A model generated the notes under the pieces. The model was not told the origin of the DNA and searched no databases. It was given only the letters and a program-made list of their open reading frames with translations. 64,000 nucleotides of DNA from Jannaschia sp. CCS1 (GTDB lineage: Bacteria; Pseudomonadota; Alphaproteobacteria; Rhodobacterales; Rhodobacteraceae), in the NCBI RefSeq assembly GCF_000013565.1, contig NC_007802.1:248001-312000 (forward strand). The letters are read 5' to 3'. The translations under genes were made by a program, and so were the position numbers. Positions 8,322-17,121 of this stretch are shown one piece after another (within the stretch, counting starts at the first letter, position 1; the number at the start of each line of letters is the position of its first letter).

Positions 8322-10702
8322 TATCTCTCCTGTGCGAAAACCTGCGTGAGGCGGGCGGGCGGAATGCGGGCCAGACGCAGGGTTGGGCCGAGGGCTGCGA
8401 GGCCAGCGGCGAGAAGGGCGAGGAGGCCGAGAATGAGCCAATCGCCGGGAAAGACCTGCATTGGCAAGCGCCACCCGAACGCCTCCACGTTCACCAGCGC
8501 GAGCAGGATCCAGGCCAGTGCAAGGCCCACGGGTAGGGCCGCGAGGAAGGTGATCGCCGCCAGTGCCAGGCTGCGCGCCATTTCCACCCAGGCGAGCCGC
8601 GCGCGGGATGCGCCGATGGCCCAGATCGGGGCCAGTTGCGGCAAACGGAGATTGGCCAATGTCAGAAGGCTGGTGAGCAGCGCGATCCCGGCCACGCCAA
8701 GGGTCAGGATGTTCAGGGCTCCGGTCACGCGGAAGGTCTGGTCGAAGACCTCGATCGAGAAGGCTTTCACCTGCGCTTGATTGGTGACGGCCTCCGTGGG
8801 CAGGCCGAAATTCTGTCGCAGCCGTGTGGCCAATGCAGGGGCATCGTCGGGCGCGATGCGGATGGCGAAGCGGCGCGGACGGACGTCAGGATACGTCTCT
8901 GACAGGCGGGTTAGGGACACAATCGCCTGACCGTTTGGGTTGCCATAGTCGGAGTAGATGCCGACGATGGGCAAGTCATTGGCACGGTCGCCAATCGATA
9001 ACCCCTCTCTCCGCGCGAGCTGTTCGTTGATCAAGATCGCGTCGCCTTGCGCGATTTGGCCCCAGGGGTCCGGGGCCGATGACAGAAACGGCCACGCATC
9101 GCGATAGGTCGCGTGGTCGACAACGCCGAACAGATCGGCGGGCTGGCCGAACAGACGGATCTGGGTAGAGACGATGGGCAGGATCGCGTCGACATCGGGC
9201 TGCAAGACCTCCATCAGCATGGCGGCGTCGTCGGGTGTGGCGGCGGTGACGTACAGTTCAGAGGCAAGGCGCTGATCAAGCCACCCGAGAAACGTGGTGC
9301 GGAATGAGCCGACCATCGTAGAGACGCCAATGTTGGCCGACAGCGCCAGCAGCAATGCCATCAGGGCGAGCGACAGGCCGGGGATTTGCTGGCGAGTATC
9401 GGCCACAACCCATTCGGCAAAGGCCCCTTTGGGTCGGATCAAGGATAGCACCCCGCTCATCACCGCAGGCAGCGCAAGCGCCGCGCCGACCAACAGACAC
9501 GCCAGACAGCCGAATGCTGCGATGAGCCCCTGGCCCGCGACGGCCAGCACGCCTGACAGGGCGAAGAGGCCAAGCGCCACGAAGGCCTGAAGGCGGATCA
9601 TCCGGCCGGATGCCTGCGCCCAGGCGCGCGGCATGGCGGGTGCAAGAAGCGGCATACGGGCTGTTCGGATCATCGCCTGAACCGCCGCCGCCCCCGTGCC
9701 GACGAAGGTGATGCACAGACCTGACAGCGCCCAATAGGGGCTGAACCGGAGCACGCCTTCGATCTCTGCCCCGTACAGTCCGCGCAGCGTCCCGGCCACG
9801 CCGGGCATGAGGCTCGCGGCAATCACGTATCCCATCGCCACACCAATGATCCCCGCGATCAGCGCGATCACGGCCAGTTCCAGCGACAGGGCCAAGAGGA
9901 TCACACGCAGGGGCGTACCGAGGGCGCGAAGGGTCCGCACAATTGCGCGCCGTTGTTCAAACGCAAGGCCGATTGCGGCATGGACGATGAACAGTCCAAC
10001 CCCAAAGGACAGAAGGCCAAAGGCCGTGAGGTTGAGGTGAAAGCTGTCGGTCAGTCGCGCGATATCGTTGGCTGTCTCAGGCGCGCGGAGTGAGAGCGAC
10101 GTGGCCTCAGAGATCGGAGGCAAGCCCATGGGTTGGGTGTTTGCGACCAGCAGGTAAGACGGCCCCTCTTGCCCCAACAGCCGTGCCGCGGTGGAGATAT
10201 CAGTGATCGCGGCGGCAGGCGGCACGGTCTCGGCGATTTGTAGCGGCGGCAGATCTGTGGGGAGCGGGCCGTTCGCCGTCTCTTCCGTCACGAGCAAAAG
10301 GCCCGGATCGGTGAAGAAAGCTGCCAAGTCGAGATCGCCGTCCAGGGCCGGACCTGCCGCCTCAGCAGGCGTTGTCAGCGGGTCGATGCCAAGGATGCGC
10401 AGACGGCCGTTTTCGTCACGCACCTCGCCTGAGATGACCGGGGACACGAGATAGCCCGCCGCGCGCAATGCCAGATATTCGGCGACATCAATCGGTTGAC
10501 CATCGGCACGCTCCAGCCGGGACACTTGGTCCTGGCCCAGCGTCGCGGCGGCCCGATCATAGGCGGCGCGTGCCTCAGCATTGATCGCCTGGACACCGGA
10601 CCACAGCGCCGTGGCCAACGCCAGGCCCAGCGCCAGCATCGCGCCCTGGCCGGGGTGCCTGCGCCAATGGCTCATCAGGCTCGAAAGGGCGGTATAGAGC
10701 AT
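8321..10702 (-). CDS. FtsX-like ABC transporter permease
   Basis: A 793-residue inner-membrane protein with the architecture of large FtsX/MacB-type permeases. It has an N-terminal transmembrane helix and a periplasmic domain, a block of helices around residues 220-350, further central helices, a second periplasmic domain, and a C-terminal set of three to four helices. It follows the ATPase gene by 3 bp and overlaps the lipocalin-like gene by one base. ATPase, permease and lipocalin together resemble AttEFGH-type systems, but here one long permease takes the place of two half-permeases. The cargo is unknown; lipid or lipoprotein-linked transport is the family expectation. Confidence 0.88.
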   Translation of the reverse strand: MLYTALSSLMSHWRRHPGQGAMLALGLALATALWSGVQAINAEARAAYDRAAATLGQDQVSRLERADGQPIDVAEYLALRAAGYLVSPVISGEVRDENGRLRILGIDPLTTPAEAAGPALDGDLDLAAFFTDPGLLLVTEETANGPLPTDLPPLQIAETVPPAAAITDISTAARLLGQEGPSYLLVANTQPMGLPPISEATSLSLRAPETANDIARLTDSFHLNLTAFGLLSFGVGLFIVHAAIGLAFEQRRAIVRTLRALGTPLRVILLALSLELAVIALIAGIIGVAMGYVIAASLMPGVAGTLRGLYGAEIEGVLRFSPYWALSGLCITFVGTGAAAVQAMIRTARMPLLAPAMPRAWAQASGRMIRLQAFVALGLFALSGVLAVAGQGLIAAFGCLACLLVGAALALPAVMSGVLSLIRPKGAFAEWVVADTRQQIPGLSLALMALLLALSANIGVSTMVGSFRTTFLGWLDQRLASELYVTAATPDDAAMLMEVLQPDVDAILPIVSTQIRLFGQPADLFGVVDHATYRDAWPFLSSAPDPWGQIAQGDAILINEQLARREGLSIGDRANDLPIVGIYSDYGNPNGQAIVSLTRLSETYPDVRPRRFAIRIAPDDAPALATRLRQNFGLPTEAVTNQAQVKAFSIEVFDQTFRVTGALNILTLGVAGIALLTSLLTLANLRLPQLAPIWAIGASRARLAWVEMARSLALAAITFLAALPVGLALAWILLALVNVEAFGWRLPMQVFPGDWLILGLLALLAAGLAALGPTLRLARIPPARLTQVFAQER

Positions 10703-10705
10703 GAT

Positions 10706-11374
10706 CTAGCCGTCCAATTGGCCACGGGACAGATGCACGCGCCGCGACAAACGTTCGGCCAGCCGAGGCGAATGGGTGACCATCAGAAGCCCCGCGCCTG
10801 TTTCCTCCACCAGCTCCAAAAGCAGGCGCAGGACCGCGTCCCCGGTTTCCTCATCCAGATTGCCGGTCGGTTCATCGGCCAGGATCAACGCGGGCTTGGA
10901 GGCCAGCGCCCGGGCGATGGCGACGCGCTGTTGCTGTCCGCCGGACAGTTGCTCGGGGTATCGGTTGCGCAGGTCGCTCAACCCAAGCCGGTCGGCCAGT
11001 CGCAAAGCAAAGCCCTCATCATGTTGTCCGGCAAGCCGTGCCTGCAGCGCGATATTGGCACCCACGGATAATGACGGCACAAGGTTGAACTGCTGAAAGA
11101 TCAACCCGATCCGCGTTCGACGCACCGCCGCCCGCCCGGCATCATCAAGGCGGCCGATGTCTTGGCCGTCCAGCACGACCTCCCCACCATCGGGCTGGTC
11201 GAGGCCGCCGGACAGGTGGAGCAGCGTGGATTTGCCCGAGCCGCTTTCCCCCGTCAGCGCCAGGGTTTCGCCCGCGTCCAGCGTCACGGACACGCCGTCC
11301 AGCACCCGCAAAGGGCCAGAGTCAGACGGGTAGGTCTTGCGAATATCGCGGAGGGACAGGAGCGGTGCGGTCAT
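10706..11374 (-). CDS. ABC transporter ATP-binding protein, LolD/MacB type
   Basis: A 222-residue ATPase, the usual length for LolD-type subunits. Walker A is GESGSGKST at 42-50, the Q-loop lies in IFQQFNLVP near 92-100, the signature LSGGQ is at 143-147, Walker B is LILADEP at 163-169, and the switch His is in MVTHS near 198-202. I chose the ATG giving MTAPLLSLRDIRKTY because the upstream in-frame extension has no family resemblance. It is the first gene of the minus-strand operon with the FtsX-like permease and the lipocalin-like protein. It is divergent from the hydrolase at 11478. Confidence 0.92.
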   Translation of the reverse strand: MTAPLLSLRDIRKTYPSDSGPLRVLDGVSVTLDAGETLALTGESGSGKSTLLHLSGGLDQPDGGEVVLDGQDIGRLDDAGRAAVRRTRIGLIFQQFNLVPSLSVGANIALQARLAGQHDEGFALRLADRLGLSDLRNRYPEQLSGGQQQRVAIARALASKPALILADEPTGNLDEETGDAVLRLLLELVEETGAGLLMVTHSPRLAERLSRRVHLSRGQLDG

Positions 11375-11477
11375 ACCGAACCGATGTAGCAGCCCCGCGC
11401 GGGGCGGACACCCCCTTGGCCAAAATAGGGATGCACAGGCCTGCGATCTGCCGCAGGATAGGGAAAGGGAGGGCGCG

Positions 11478-12248
11478 ATGCAGATCACGGATTGGGACGA
11501 CGCTTATGCGAATGGCGCCTACATCGACGGTGCCGATGAGATTGTCGCGGGATGGGCCGAACGTGCAGGCGAAATGGTGCCCGATGAGGTGCTGCCCGGT
11601 GTCGATCTGTATGTGCCGGATGGTGCGGTCAAAGGACTGACCATCGTGGTCCATGGCGGCTATTGGATGGCGTTTTCAGCCCGTGATTTCGCGCATCTTG
11701 CGAAGGGTCCGCGTGCGATGGGTCAGGCGGTGGCGATGATCAACTATACGCTCGCGCCGCACGCCCGCATTGCCGAGATCACCCAAGAGGTCGCCCGTGC
11801 CGTGGCCGTGGCTGCCGCACGCATTGACGGGCCGATCCGCCTGACAGGTCATTCCGCCGGAGGGCATCTGGTGACACGGATGGTTTGTGCGGCCGTCTTG
11901 CCCGATGAGATCGCTGGCCGAATTGTCCACGTGCTATCGATTTCTGGGGTCCATGACCTGCGCCCCTTGTTGCGCACGCAGATGAATGAGACGCTGCGTC
12001 TTACGCAAAATGAAGCAAACGCAGAGAGCCCCGCGCTTTTGATGCCGCGGATAAATACACGTATAACGTGTGTAGTGGGTGCCGAGGAGCGACCGGAATT
12101 TCGGCGCCAATCCGCGCTATTGGCGAGCATCTGGCAAGGTCTGGGAGCGGACATGCGCGCGGTTGAACTGCCGCACGTGAATCACTTCACCATCATCGAA
12201 GGACTGGAGCGTCCCGACGGCGCGCTGACGCAATTGTTGCTGAGTTAG
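11478..12248 (+). CDS. Alpha/beta hydrolase, kynurenine-formamidase-like
   Basis: A 256-residue soluble alpha/beta hydrolase. It has the oxyanion motif HGGYW near residue 60, a GHSAGG nucleophile elbow, and a C-terminal HVNHF segment for the catalytic His. HGGYW plus GHSAGG is the pattern of formamidase/esterase members such as arylformamidases, but no other kynurenine-pathway gene is nearby, so the substrate is uncertain. The ATG at 11478 has a good purine-rich ribosome-binding site (GGGAAAGGGAGGG) just upstream; in-frame extension further upstream overlaps the ABC ATPase start and is rejected. The stop overlaps that of the convergent MarR gene by 4 bp. Confidence 0.85.
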   Translation: MQITDWDDAYANGAYIDGADEIVAGWAERAGEMVPDEVLPGVDLYVPDGAVKGLTIVVHGGYWMAFSARDFAHLAKGPRAMGQAVAMINYTLAPHARIAEITQEVARAVAVAAARIDGPIRLTGHSAGGHLVTRMVCAAVLPDEIAGRIVHVLSISGVHDLRPLLRTQMNETLRLTQNEANAESPALLMPRINTRITCVVGAEERPEFRRQSALLASIWQGLGADMRAVELPHVNHFTIIEGLERPDGALTQLLLS

Positions 12249-12679
12249 AGATTGTCGAACAGGCTGCCGATAGCCGTTTTCAGCTGCGCCCGATCCTCCG
12301 GCCCCAATGTGTCGAGCATCTTGCTTTCTGCGGCCTGCGCCTCCGACTTCAGGCGGGATACTTCCACCGAACCCTTATCGGACAGGCGCACCACCAATCT
12401 GCGCCGGTCCGCCTTGTCGCGAATGACCGAGATCATGTTGAGGTCTTCCAGCCGCCGTTGCGCCCGGCTGACGCGCGCGGCATCCATTGCCGTGAGGATG
12501 CAAAGATCGTGGGAGGAGCAGGGCTGATTGGACGGCAAGGCCATCATGATCCGCCATTCCGGCATTTGCAGCCCGGCATCCTCAATCACATCGCCAAACA
12601 TCTGGGCGGAAATCACGGACATCTGGAACGGCAGATATTCCGACAGATCGAACGTAAAGGAATGTCCTTGGTCTTTCAT
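12245..12679 (-). CDS. MarR-family transcriptional regulator
   Basis: A 144-residue protein with the MarR winged-helix layout. An N-terminal dimerisation helix is followed by a recognition region (MDAARVSRAQRRLEDLNMI) and a basic wing (DKADRRRLVVRLSDKG), then C-terminal helices. The start was placed at the ATG giving MKDQGHSF, preceded by a GGCGGGG ribosome-binding stretch. An upstream ATG would add 14 unlikely residues. It is convergent with the hydrolase at 11478, which is a possible target, and divergent from the serC leader. The effector is unknown. Confidence 0.88.
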   Translation of the reverse strand: MKDQGHSFTFDLSEYLPFQMSVISAQMFGDVIEDAGLQMPEWRIMMALPSNQPCSSHDLCILTAMDAARVSRAQRRLEDLNMISVIRDKADRRRLVVRLSDKGSVEVSRLKSEAQAAESKMLDTLGPEDRAQLKTAIGSLFDNL

Positions 12680-12787
12680 GGTGACCCCGCCTTCTAACAG
12701 CCATGGCCAGAGCGCAGCCAAGAAATCAAACTCAACCTAAGGAATAGCTAGGTGTCAGGCAAACGCCAAGAAAAATGTAAGAAATAG

Positions 12788-12793
12788 TTGACA
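12788..12793 (+). promoter_or_regulatory. Possible -35 box for the serC leader transcript
   Basis: A perfect TTGACA lies about 210 bp upstream of the serC start and just before the structured leader. No convincing -10 hexamer sits at 17-18 bp, so this is only a candidate promoter element. Confidence 0.3.
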
Positions 12794-12855
12794 TTTCCCG
12801 TTTATGCGGGGTGCTTCCTATCGAATGCGAAAAGCCGATTGGATGCAGCCCGGCA

Positions 12856-12997
12856 GTTTCCGATAGGGAACGGCATTTTGTGGAATTCTCCAAAACCGAC
12901 CCTTTGGCGTCTTTTTCCGTCTTGTCCGAAACGGGCCGCCCCCGTATGTCCGGCGGTGGGACACCCTTCCCCAACGAAGGGCGCATATCTGTGAGGA
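12856..12997 (+). ncRNA. Structured leader upstream of serC (candidate serC RNA motif)
   Basis: Several independent stems can be drawn in about 140 nt. A 6-bp stem pairs 12856-12861 with 12866-12871 (GATA loop). A stem pairs 12877-12884 with 12889-12895, with one bulged G. A 5-bp stem pairs 12924-12928 with 12932-12936; this overlaps the alternative CCGCC/GGCGG pairing of 12936-12940 with 12952-12956. A perfect 6-bp stem pairs 12964-12969 with 12976-12981. The ribosome-binding site GTGAGGA follows at 12991-12997, 7 nt before the ATG. A cis-regulatory 'serC' RNA motif upstream of this gene in alphaproteobacteria is known from comparative genomics. Position and structure fit, but I could not run a covariance search. 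Confidence 0.6.
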
Positions 12998-13004
12998 TAC
13001 CATT

Positions 13005-14174
13005 ATGGTTACGACACCAACGGCCACGCGGCCGACTTTGAAGCCTGTCGCCACGCCGGCGAACCCACGCTTTTCATCTGGCCCCTGCGCCAAACCCCCC
13101 ACATGGACACCTGGCGTCTTGGCCGACGCGCTTTTGGGCCGGTCGCATCGCGCGGCGGAGGGCAAAGCAAAGCTGAAGCTGGCCATCGATAAAACGGCAG
13201 AGATCTTGGGTGTGCCCGACGGCTATCGCGTTGGCATCGTGCCAGCGTCTGACACGGGCGCGGTCGAAATGGCCATGTGGTCGCTGCTCGGTGCCCGGCC
13301 CTGTACGATGCTCGCCTGGGAAAGTTTTGGCGCAGGTTGGGTGACGGATGCGGTCAAGCAACTGAGCCTTGATGCGACAGTCACGACCGCTGATTACGGC
13401 GATTTGCCTGATCTGACGGCCGTCGACTGGAACACCGATGTGGTCTTCACTTGGAATGGCACGACCTCCGGCGTTCGTGTGCCAAACGGTGACGTGATCC
13501 CGGCGGATCGCGAGGGTCTGACAATTTGCGATGCGACGTCGGCTGCGTTTGCGCAGGATCTGCCGTGGGACAAGCTCGACGTCACCACATTCTCCTGGCA
13601 GAAGGTCATGGGCGGTGAAGCGGCCCACGGGATGATTGTCCTCAGCCCCCGCGCGATTGAACGGCTGGAATCCTACACCCCCGCCTGGCCCCTGCCGAAG
13701 ATCTTCCGCCTCACCAAAGGCGGCAAGCTGATCGAGGGCATCTTCACCGGGGCCACAATCAACACGCCGTCGATGCTGTGTGTCGAAGACTACCTCTTCG
13801 CGCTGGATTGGGCGGAAAGCATCGGTGGCCTCCCGGCGCTGCACGCCCGTGCGGATGCCAATGCAAACGCGATCCACACCTTTTGCGAGGCGCGCGATTG
13901 GATCACCAACCTCGCCAATGACCCTGCGACGCGGTCCAACACCTCCGTCTGCCTGAAGTTCACCGATGCGCGCATCCACGACGGGGCCGCCTTCGCCAAA
14001 GCCGTTGCCAAACGCCTCGCCGATGAGAACATTGCGCTCGACATCGGAGCCTACCGCGATGCACCCGCAGGCCTTCGCATCTGGTGCGGCGCCACCGTTG
14101 AGACATCGGATATCGACGCCATGCTCCCCTGGCTCGACTGGGCGTTCCATTTGGAAATCGAAGCGCAGGCCTAA
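13005..14174 (+). CDS. serC: Phosphoserine aminotransferase
   Basis: This PLP enzyme converts 3-phosphohydroxypyruvate and glutamate to phosphoserine, the second step of serine synthesis. It may also serve the matching step of PLP synthesis. The protein is 389 residues, long for the Escherichia coli type (about 360) but typical of the alphaproteobacterial branch. The PLP lysine is in [16 protein letters not shown] (Lys200). The N-terminal [11 protein letters not shown] motif binds substrate phosphate in the family. The start has a good ribosome-binding site and follows a structured leader. serA lies 87 bp downstream on the same strand, so the two form an operon. Confidence 0.96.
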   Translation: MVTTPTATRPTLKPVATPANPRFSSGPCAKPPTWTPGVLADALLGRSHRAAEGKAKLKLAIDKTAEILGVPDGYRVGIVPASDTGAVEMAMWSLLGARPCTMLAWESFGAGWVTDAVKQLSLDATVTTADYGDLPDLTAVDWNTDVVFTWNGTTSGVRVPNGDVIPADREGLTICDATSAAFAQDLPWDKLDVTTFSWQKVMGGEAAHGMIVLSPRAIERLESYTPAWPLPKIFRLTKGGKLIEGIFTGATINTPSMLCVEDYLFALDWAESIGGLPALHARADANANAIHTFCEARDWITNLANDPATRSNTSVCLKFTDARIHDGAAFAKAVAKRLADENIALDIGAYRDAPAGLRIWCGATVETSDIDAMLPWLDWAFHLEIEAQA

Positions 14175-14261
14175 CCACCTGCTCCCCTCTTCATCTTGGT
14201 CATTACAACTCAATCCCACGGCAGGCCTAATGCGCCGCCGACTACCAAAGGAGCGCCAAAC

Positions 14262-15857
14262 ATGGCCCCCAAAGTTCTCGTCTCCGACAAACTCTCGGAA
14301 ACCGCCGTTCAGATCTTTCGCGATCGCGGCATTGACGTCACCTTCGACCCGACGATTGGCAAGGATAAGGAAAAACTCCTGTCCGTGATCGATCAATATG
14401 ACGGCCTCGCCATTCGCTCCGCCACAAAGGTGACGGAGAAGATTATCGCCGCAGCCACGAACCTCAAGGTCGTGGGTCGTGCCGGGATCGGGGTCGACAA
14501 CGTCGATATCCCCGCCGCGTCCAAGAAGGGCATCATCGTGATGAACACGCCTTTCGGCAACTCCATCACCACGGCGGAGCACGCTATCGCGATGATGTTC
14601 GCGGTTGCCCGTCAGATCCCGGAGGCGAGCACGTCGACCCATGATGGCAAGTGGGAGAAGTCGAAATTCATGGGGGTGGAGCTGACGGCCAAGACCCTCG
14701 GTGTGATCGGTGCGGGTAACATTGGGTCCATCGTGATCTCCCGCGCCTTGGGGCTGAAGATGAAAGTGATCGCCTATGATCCGTTCCTGTCGGAAGAACG
14801 TGCAAAGGAAATCGGCTGCCAGAAGGTCGAACTCGATGAGCTGCTGAAGCGCGCGGATTTCATCACCATGCATGTGCCGTTCACGGAGAAGACGGCGAAT
14901 ATCCTGTCCGCGGAAAACCTCGCCAAAACCAAGAAGGGTGTGCGGATCGTGAACTGCGCGCGCGGCGGTCTGGTGGATGAAGCGGCCCTTGCGGAGCTGC
15001 TGAAATCCGGCCACGTCGCCGGGGCTGCCTTCGACGTCTTCGCGCAGGAACCCGCGACCGAGAACCCGCTGTTCCATCTGCCCAATGTCGTCGTGACGCC
15101 TCATCTGGGGGCTGCCACGACGGAAGCGCAGGAAAACGTCGCCCTGCAAGTGGCCGAACAGATGTCGGATTTTCTGCTATCCGGTGCCGTGTCCAACGCG
15201 CTCAACATGCCGTCTGTCACCGCAGAGGAAGCGGCGATCATGGGCCCGTGGGTCAAACTGGCCGAGCATCTGGGCGCCTTCGTCGGGCAGCTCACTGAAG
15301 AGCCGATCCAAAGCATCGACGTGGTCTACAATGGTGTGGTTACCGGCATGAACCTAAAGGCGCTGGATTGCGCCGCGATTGCCGGTGTGATGAAGGCGAC
15401 AAATCCGGACGTAAATATGGTCTCCGCCCCCGTGATCGCCAAAGAACGCGGCATCGACCTGTCCCAGACGACGCAAGACAAGACGGGCGTGTTCGATGGC
15501 TACATCCGCTTGGTGGTGAAGACCGACAAGCGCGAACGGTCGATTGCGGGCACTGTCTTCAGCGACGGCAAGCCGCGGTTCATCCAGATCAAGGGCATCA
15601 ACATCGATGCCGAGATCGGGGAGCATATGCTCTACACCACGAACCACGACATTCCCGGCATTATCGGCACATTGGGCCAGACGATGGGTGAAAACGGCGT
15701 GAATATCGCTAACTTTACCCTCGGTCGATCTGGGCGTGACGGGGAAGCGATCGCGCTGCTCTACCTTGACGAACAGCCGCCCGCTGACGTCTTGGGCAAG
15801 CTGATGGAGACGGGGTTGTTCGAATCCGTGAAGCCGCTTCAGTTCGCCGCCGCGTAA
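14262..15857 (+). CDS. serA: D-3-phosphoglycerate dehydrogenase
   Basis: First committed step of serine synthesis: NAD-dependent oxidation of 3-phosphoglycerate. The protein is 531 residues, the long form with substrate-binding, nucleotide-binding, intervening and C-terminal ACT domains. Visible motifs are the Rossmann GVIGAGNIGS, the catalytic Arg in NCARGGLVDE and the catalytic His in TPHLGAATTEA. An ACT domain at the C-terminus (NHDIPGIIGTLGQTMGENGVNIANF) is the usual serine-feedback site. The ATG at 14262 follows an AAAGGAG ribosome-binding site; upstream in-frame sequence is non-coding. It is co-transcribed with serC and ends 39 bp before a perfect hairpin. Confidence 0.97.
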   Translation: MAPKVLVSDKLSETAVQIFRDRGIDVTFDPTIGKDKEKLLSVIDQYDGLAIRSATKVTEKIIAAATNLKVVGRAGIGVDNVDIPAASKKGIIVMNTPFGNSITTAEHAIAMMFAVARQIPEASTSTHDGKWEKSKFMGVELTAKTLGVIGAGNIGSIVISRALGLKMKVIAYDPFLSEERAKEIGCQKVELDELLKRADFITMHVPFTEKTANILSAENLAKTKKGVRIVNCARGGLVDEAALAELLKSGHVAGAAFDVFAQEPATENPLFHLPNVVVTPHLGAATTEAQENVALQVAEQMSDFLLSGAVSNALNMPSVTAEEAAIMGPWVKLAEHLGAFVGQLTEEPIQSIDVVYNGVVTGMNLKALDCAAIAGVMKATNPDVNMVSAPVIAKERGIDLSQTTQDKTGVFDGYIRLVVKTDKRERSIAGTVFSDGKPRFIQIKGINIDAEIGEHMLYTTNHDIPGIIGTLGQTMGENGVNIANFTLGRSGRDGEAIALLYLDEQPPADVLGKLMETGLFESVKPLQFAAA

Positions 15858-15895
15858 CGCCGCGTTGCCATAGCTTTGTGGCGTCTAAGCTGCTC

Positions 15896-15925
15896 TAACC
15901 CTCCGTGAGACATTGCGGAGGGTTA
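15896..15925 (+). terminator. Perfect 10-bp hairpin between serA and the thiolase, covering the thiolase ribosome-binding site
   Basis: TAACCCTCCG at 15896-15905 pairs perfectly with CGGAGGGTTA at 15916-15925, with a 10-nt loop and a short T-run (TTTC) before the ATG at 15930. It can serve as the serA terminator. The 3' arm also holds GGAGGG, the only good ribosome-binding site for the thiolase, at correct spacing (7 nt). So the same element can terminate transcription or hide the start of translation. Confidence 0.75.
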
Positions 15926-15929
15926 TTTC

Positions 15930-17105
15930 ATGGACGATATCGTCATTCTGTCGGGCGCACGCACGGCCATTGGGACGTTTGGGGGCAGCCTTGCGGGCAC
16001 GGCCCCGATCGAGACAGGCACAATCGTTGCGAAAGCAGCGTTGGAGCGTGCAGAGGTTGAGGGTGGTCAAATCGGCCACGTCGTCTTCGGTCACGTCATC
16101 AACACCGAACCCCGCGATATGTACCTGAGCCGTGTGGCGGCGATGCAGGCGGGCGTACCCGAGACGGTGCCTGCGATGAATGTGAACCGCCTTTGCGGAT
16201 CCGGCGCACAGGCGATTGTGTCGGTCATTCAATCGCTCGCCATGGGCGATGCGGATTTCGGGTTGGCAGGCGGTGCGGAAAGCATGTCGCGCTCCCCTTA
16301 TATCTCCTCGGCGACCCGGTTCGGGCAGAAGATGGGCGATGTGAAGACGCTCGACATGATGCTTGGGGCGCTGAACTGTCCGTTCGGCACTGGGCACATG
16401 GGTGTCACGGCAGAGAATGTCGCGGTTGAGCATGACGTGACGCGCGCGCAGATGGATGCCTTTGCCATGGCGTCTCAGGAACGGGCCGCCCACGCGATTG
16501 AGCAAGGGTACTTTGCCGAGCAGATCGTGCCCGTCGACGTCCGCGTGAAGCGCGACATGATGCCGTTTGAGGTGGACGAACATCCCAAGGCAACGTCCGT
16601 CGACGCGCTGGGCGGGCTGCGGGCCGTGTTCAAGAAAGACGGCCGTGTCACGGCTGGCAATGCGTCGGGCATCAACGACGGGGCTGCGGCGCTGGTTCTG
16701 GCGCGCGCTGATGCGGCAGAGGCCGCCGGTCTGCCCCCCCGCGCCCGTATTTTGGGCTATGCCCACGCTGGTGTACGGCCTGAGGTCATGGGGATCGGTC
16801 CGGTTCCCGCTGTAGAAAATTTGCTGTCGAAGACGGGGCTTTCGGTAAGAGATTTTGATGTGATCGAATCCAATGAGGCCTTTGCCGCACAGGCCCTGGC
16901 GGTGAACAAAGGCCTGGGGTTGGATAGCGCGAAGGTGAATCCGAACGGCGGCGCGATTGCTTTGGGCCACCCCGTCGGCGCCACGGGCGCGATCATCACT
17001 GTAAAAGCGCTTTACGAGCTGGAGCGGACTGGCGGCAAGCGCGCGCTGATCACGATGTGTATTGGCGGGGGACAGGGGATCGCCTTGGCGATTGAGCGGC
17101 TCTAA
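15930..17105 (+). CDS. Acetyl-CoA acetyltransferase (thiolase)
   Basis: A 391-residue thiolase, which condenses two acetyl-CoA to acetoacetyl-CoA or cleaves 3-ketoacyl-CoA. The nucleophilic Cys89 is in NRLCGSGAQA, His347 in GHPVGATGA and the second catalytic cysteine, Cys377, in CIGGGQG, all as in biosynthetic thiolases. No phaB or beta-oxidation partner is adjacent, so whether it feeds PHB, ketone or fatty-acid metabolism is open. The start ATG lies 4 nt after a perfect hairpin that contains its ribosome-binding site. The stop codon is within an inverted repeat shared with pbpC. Confidence 0.93.
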   Translation: MDDIVILSGARTAIGTFGGSLAGTAPIETGTIVAKAALERAEVEGGQIGHVVFGHVINTEPRDMYLSRVAAMQAGVPETVPAMNVNRLCGSGAQAIVSVIQSLAMGDADFGLAGGAESMSRSPYISSATRFGQKMGDVKTLDMMLGALNCPFGTGHMGVTAENVAVEHDVTRAQMDAFAMASQERAAHAIEQGYFAEQIVPVDVRVKRDMMPFEVDEHPKATSVDALGGLRAVFKKDGRVTAGNASGINDGAAALVLARADAAEAAGLPPRARILGYAHAGVRPEVMGIGPVPAVENLLSKTGLSVRDFDVIESNEAFAAQALAVNKGLGLDSAKVNPNGGAIALGHPVGATGAIITVKALYELERTGGKRALITMCIGGGQGIALAIERL

Positions 17106-17121
17106 CACGCAGGTTAGAGCC
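17098..17121. terminator. Bidirectional inverted repeat between thiolase and pbpC
   Basis: GGCTCTAAC (17098-17106) pairs perfectly with GTTAGAGCC (17113-17121) around a 6-nt loop. The left arm contains the thiolase stop codon and the right arm touches the pbpC stop. There is no long T-run, but the position between convergent genes fits a shared transcription end. Confidence 0.65.

Noticed and set aside
12788-13041. Small plus-strand frames upstream of serC as possible leader peptides
   Set aside because: Several overlap each other and the structured leader, none has a good ribosome-binding site, and there is no run of serine codons that would suggest attenuation by a leader peptide.
13074-15149. 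A 691-codon minus-strand frame under serC and serA
   Set aside because: It is the complement of two certain genes, has biased Arg/Gly/Asp content and shows no recognisable domain. High GC creates such shadows.
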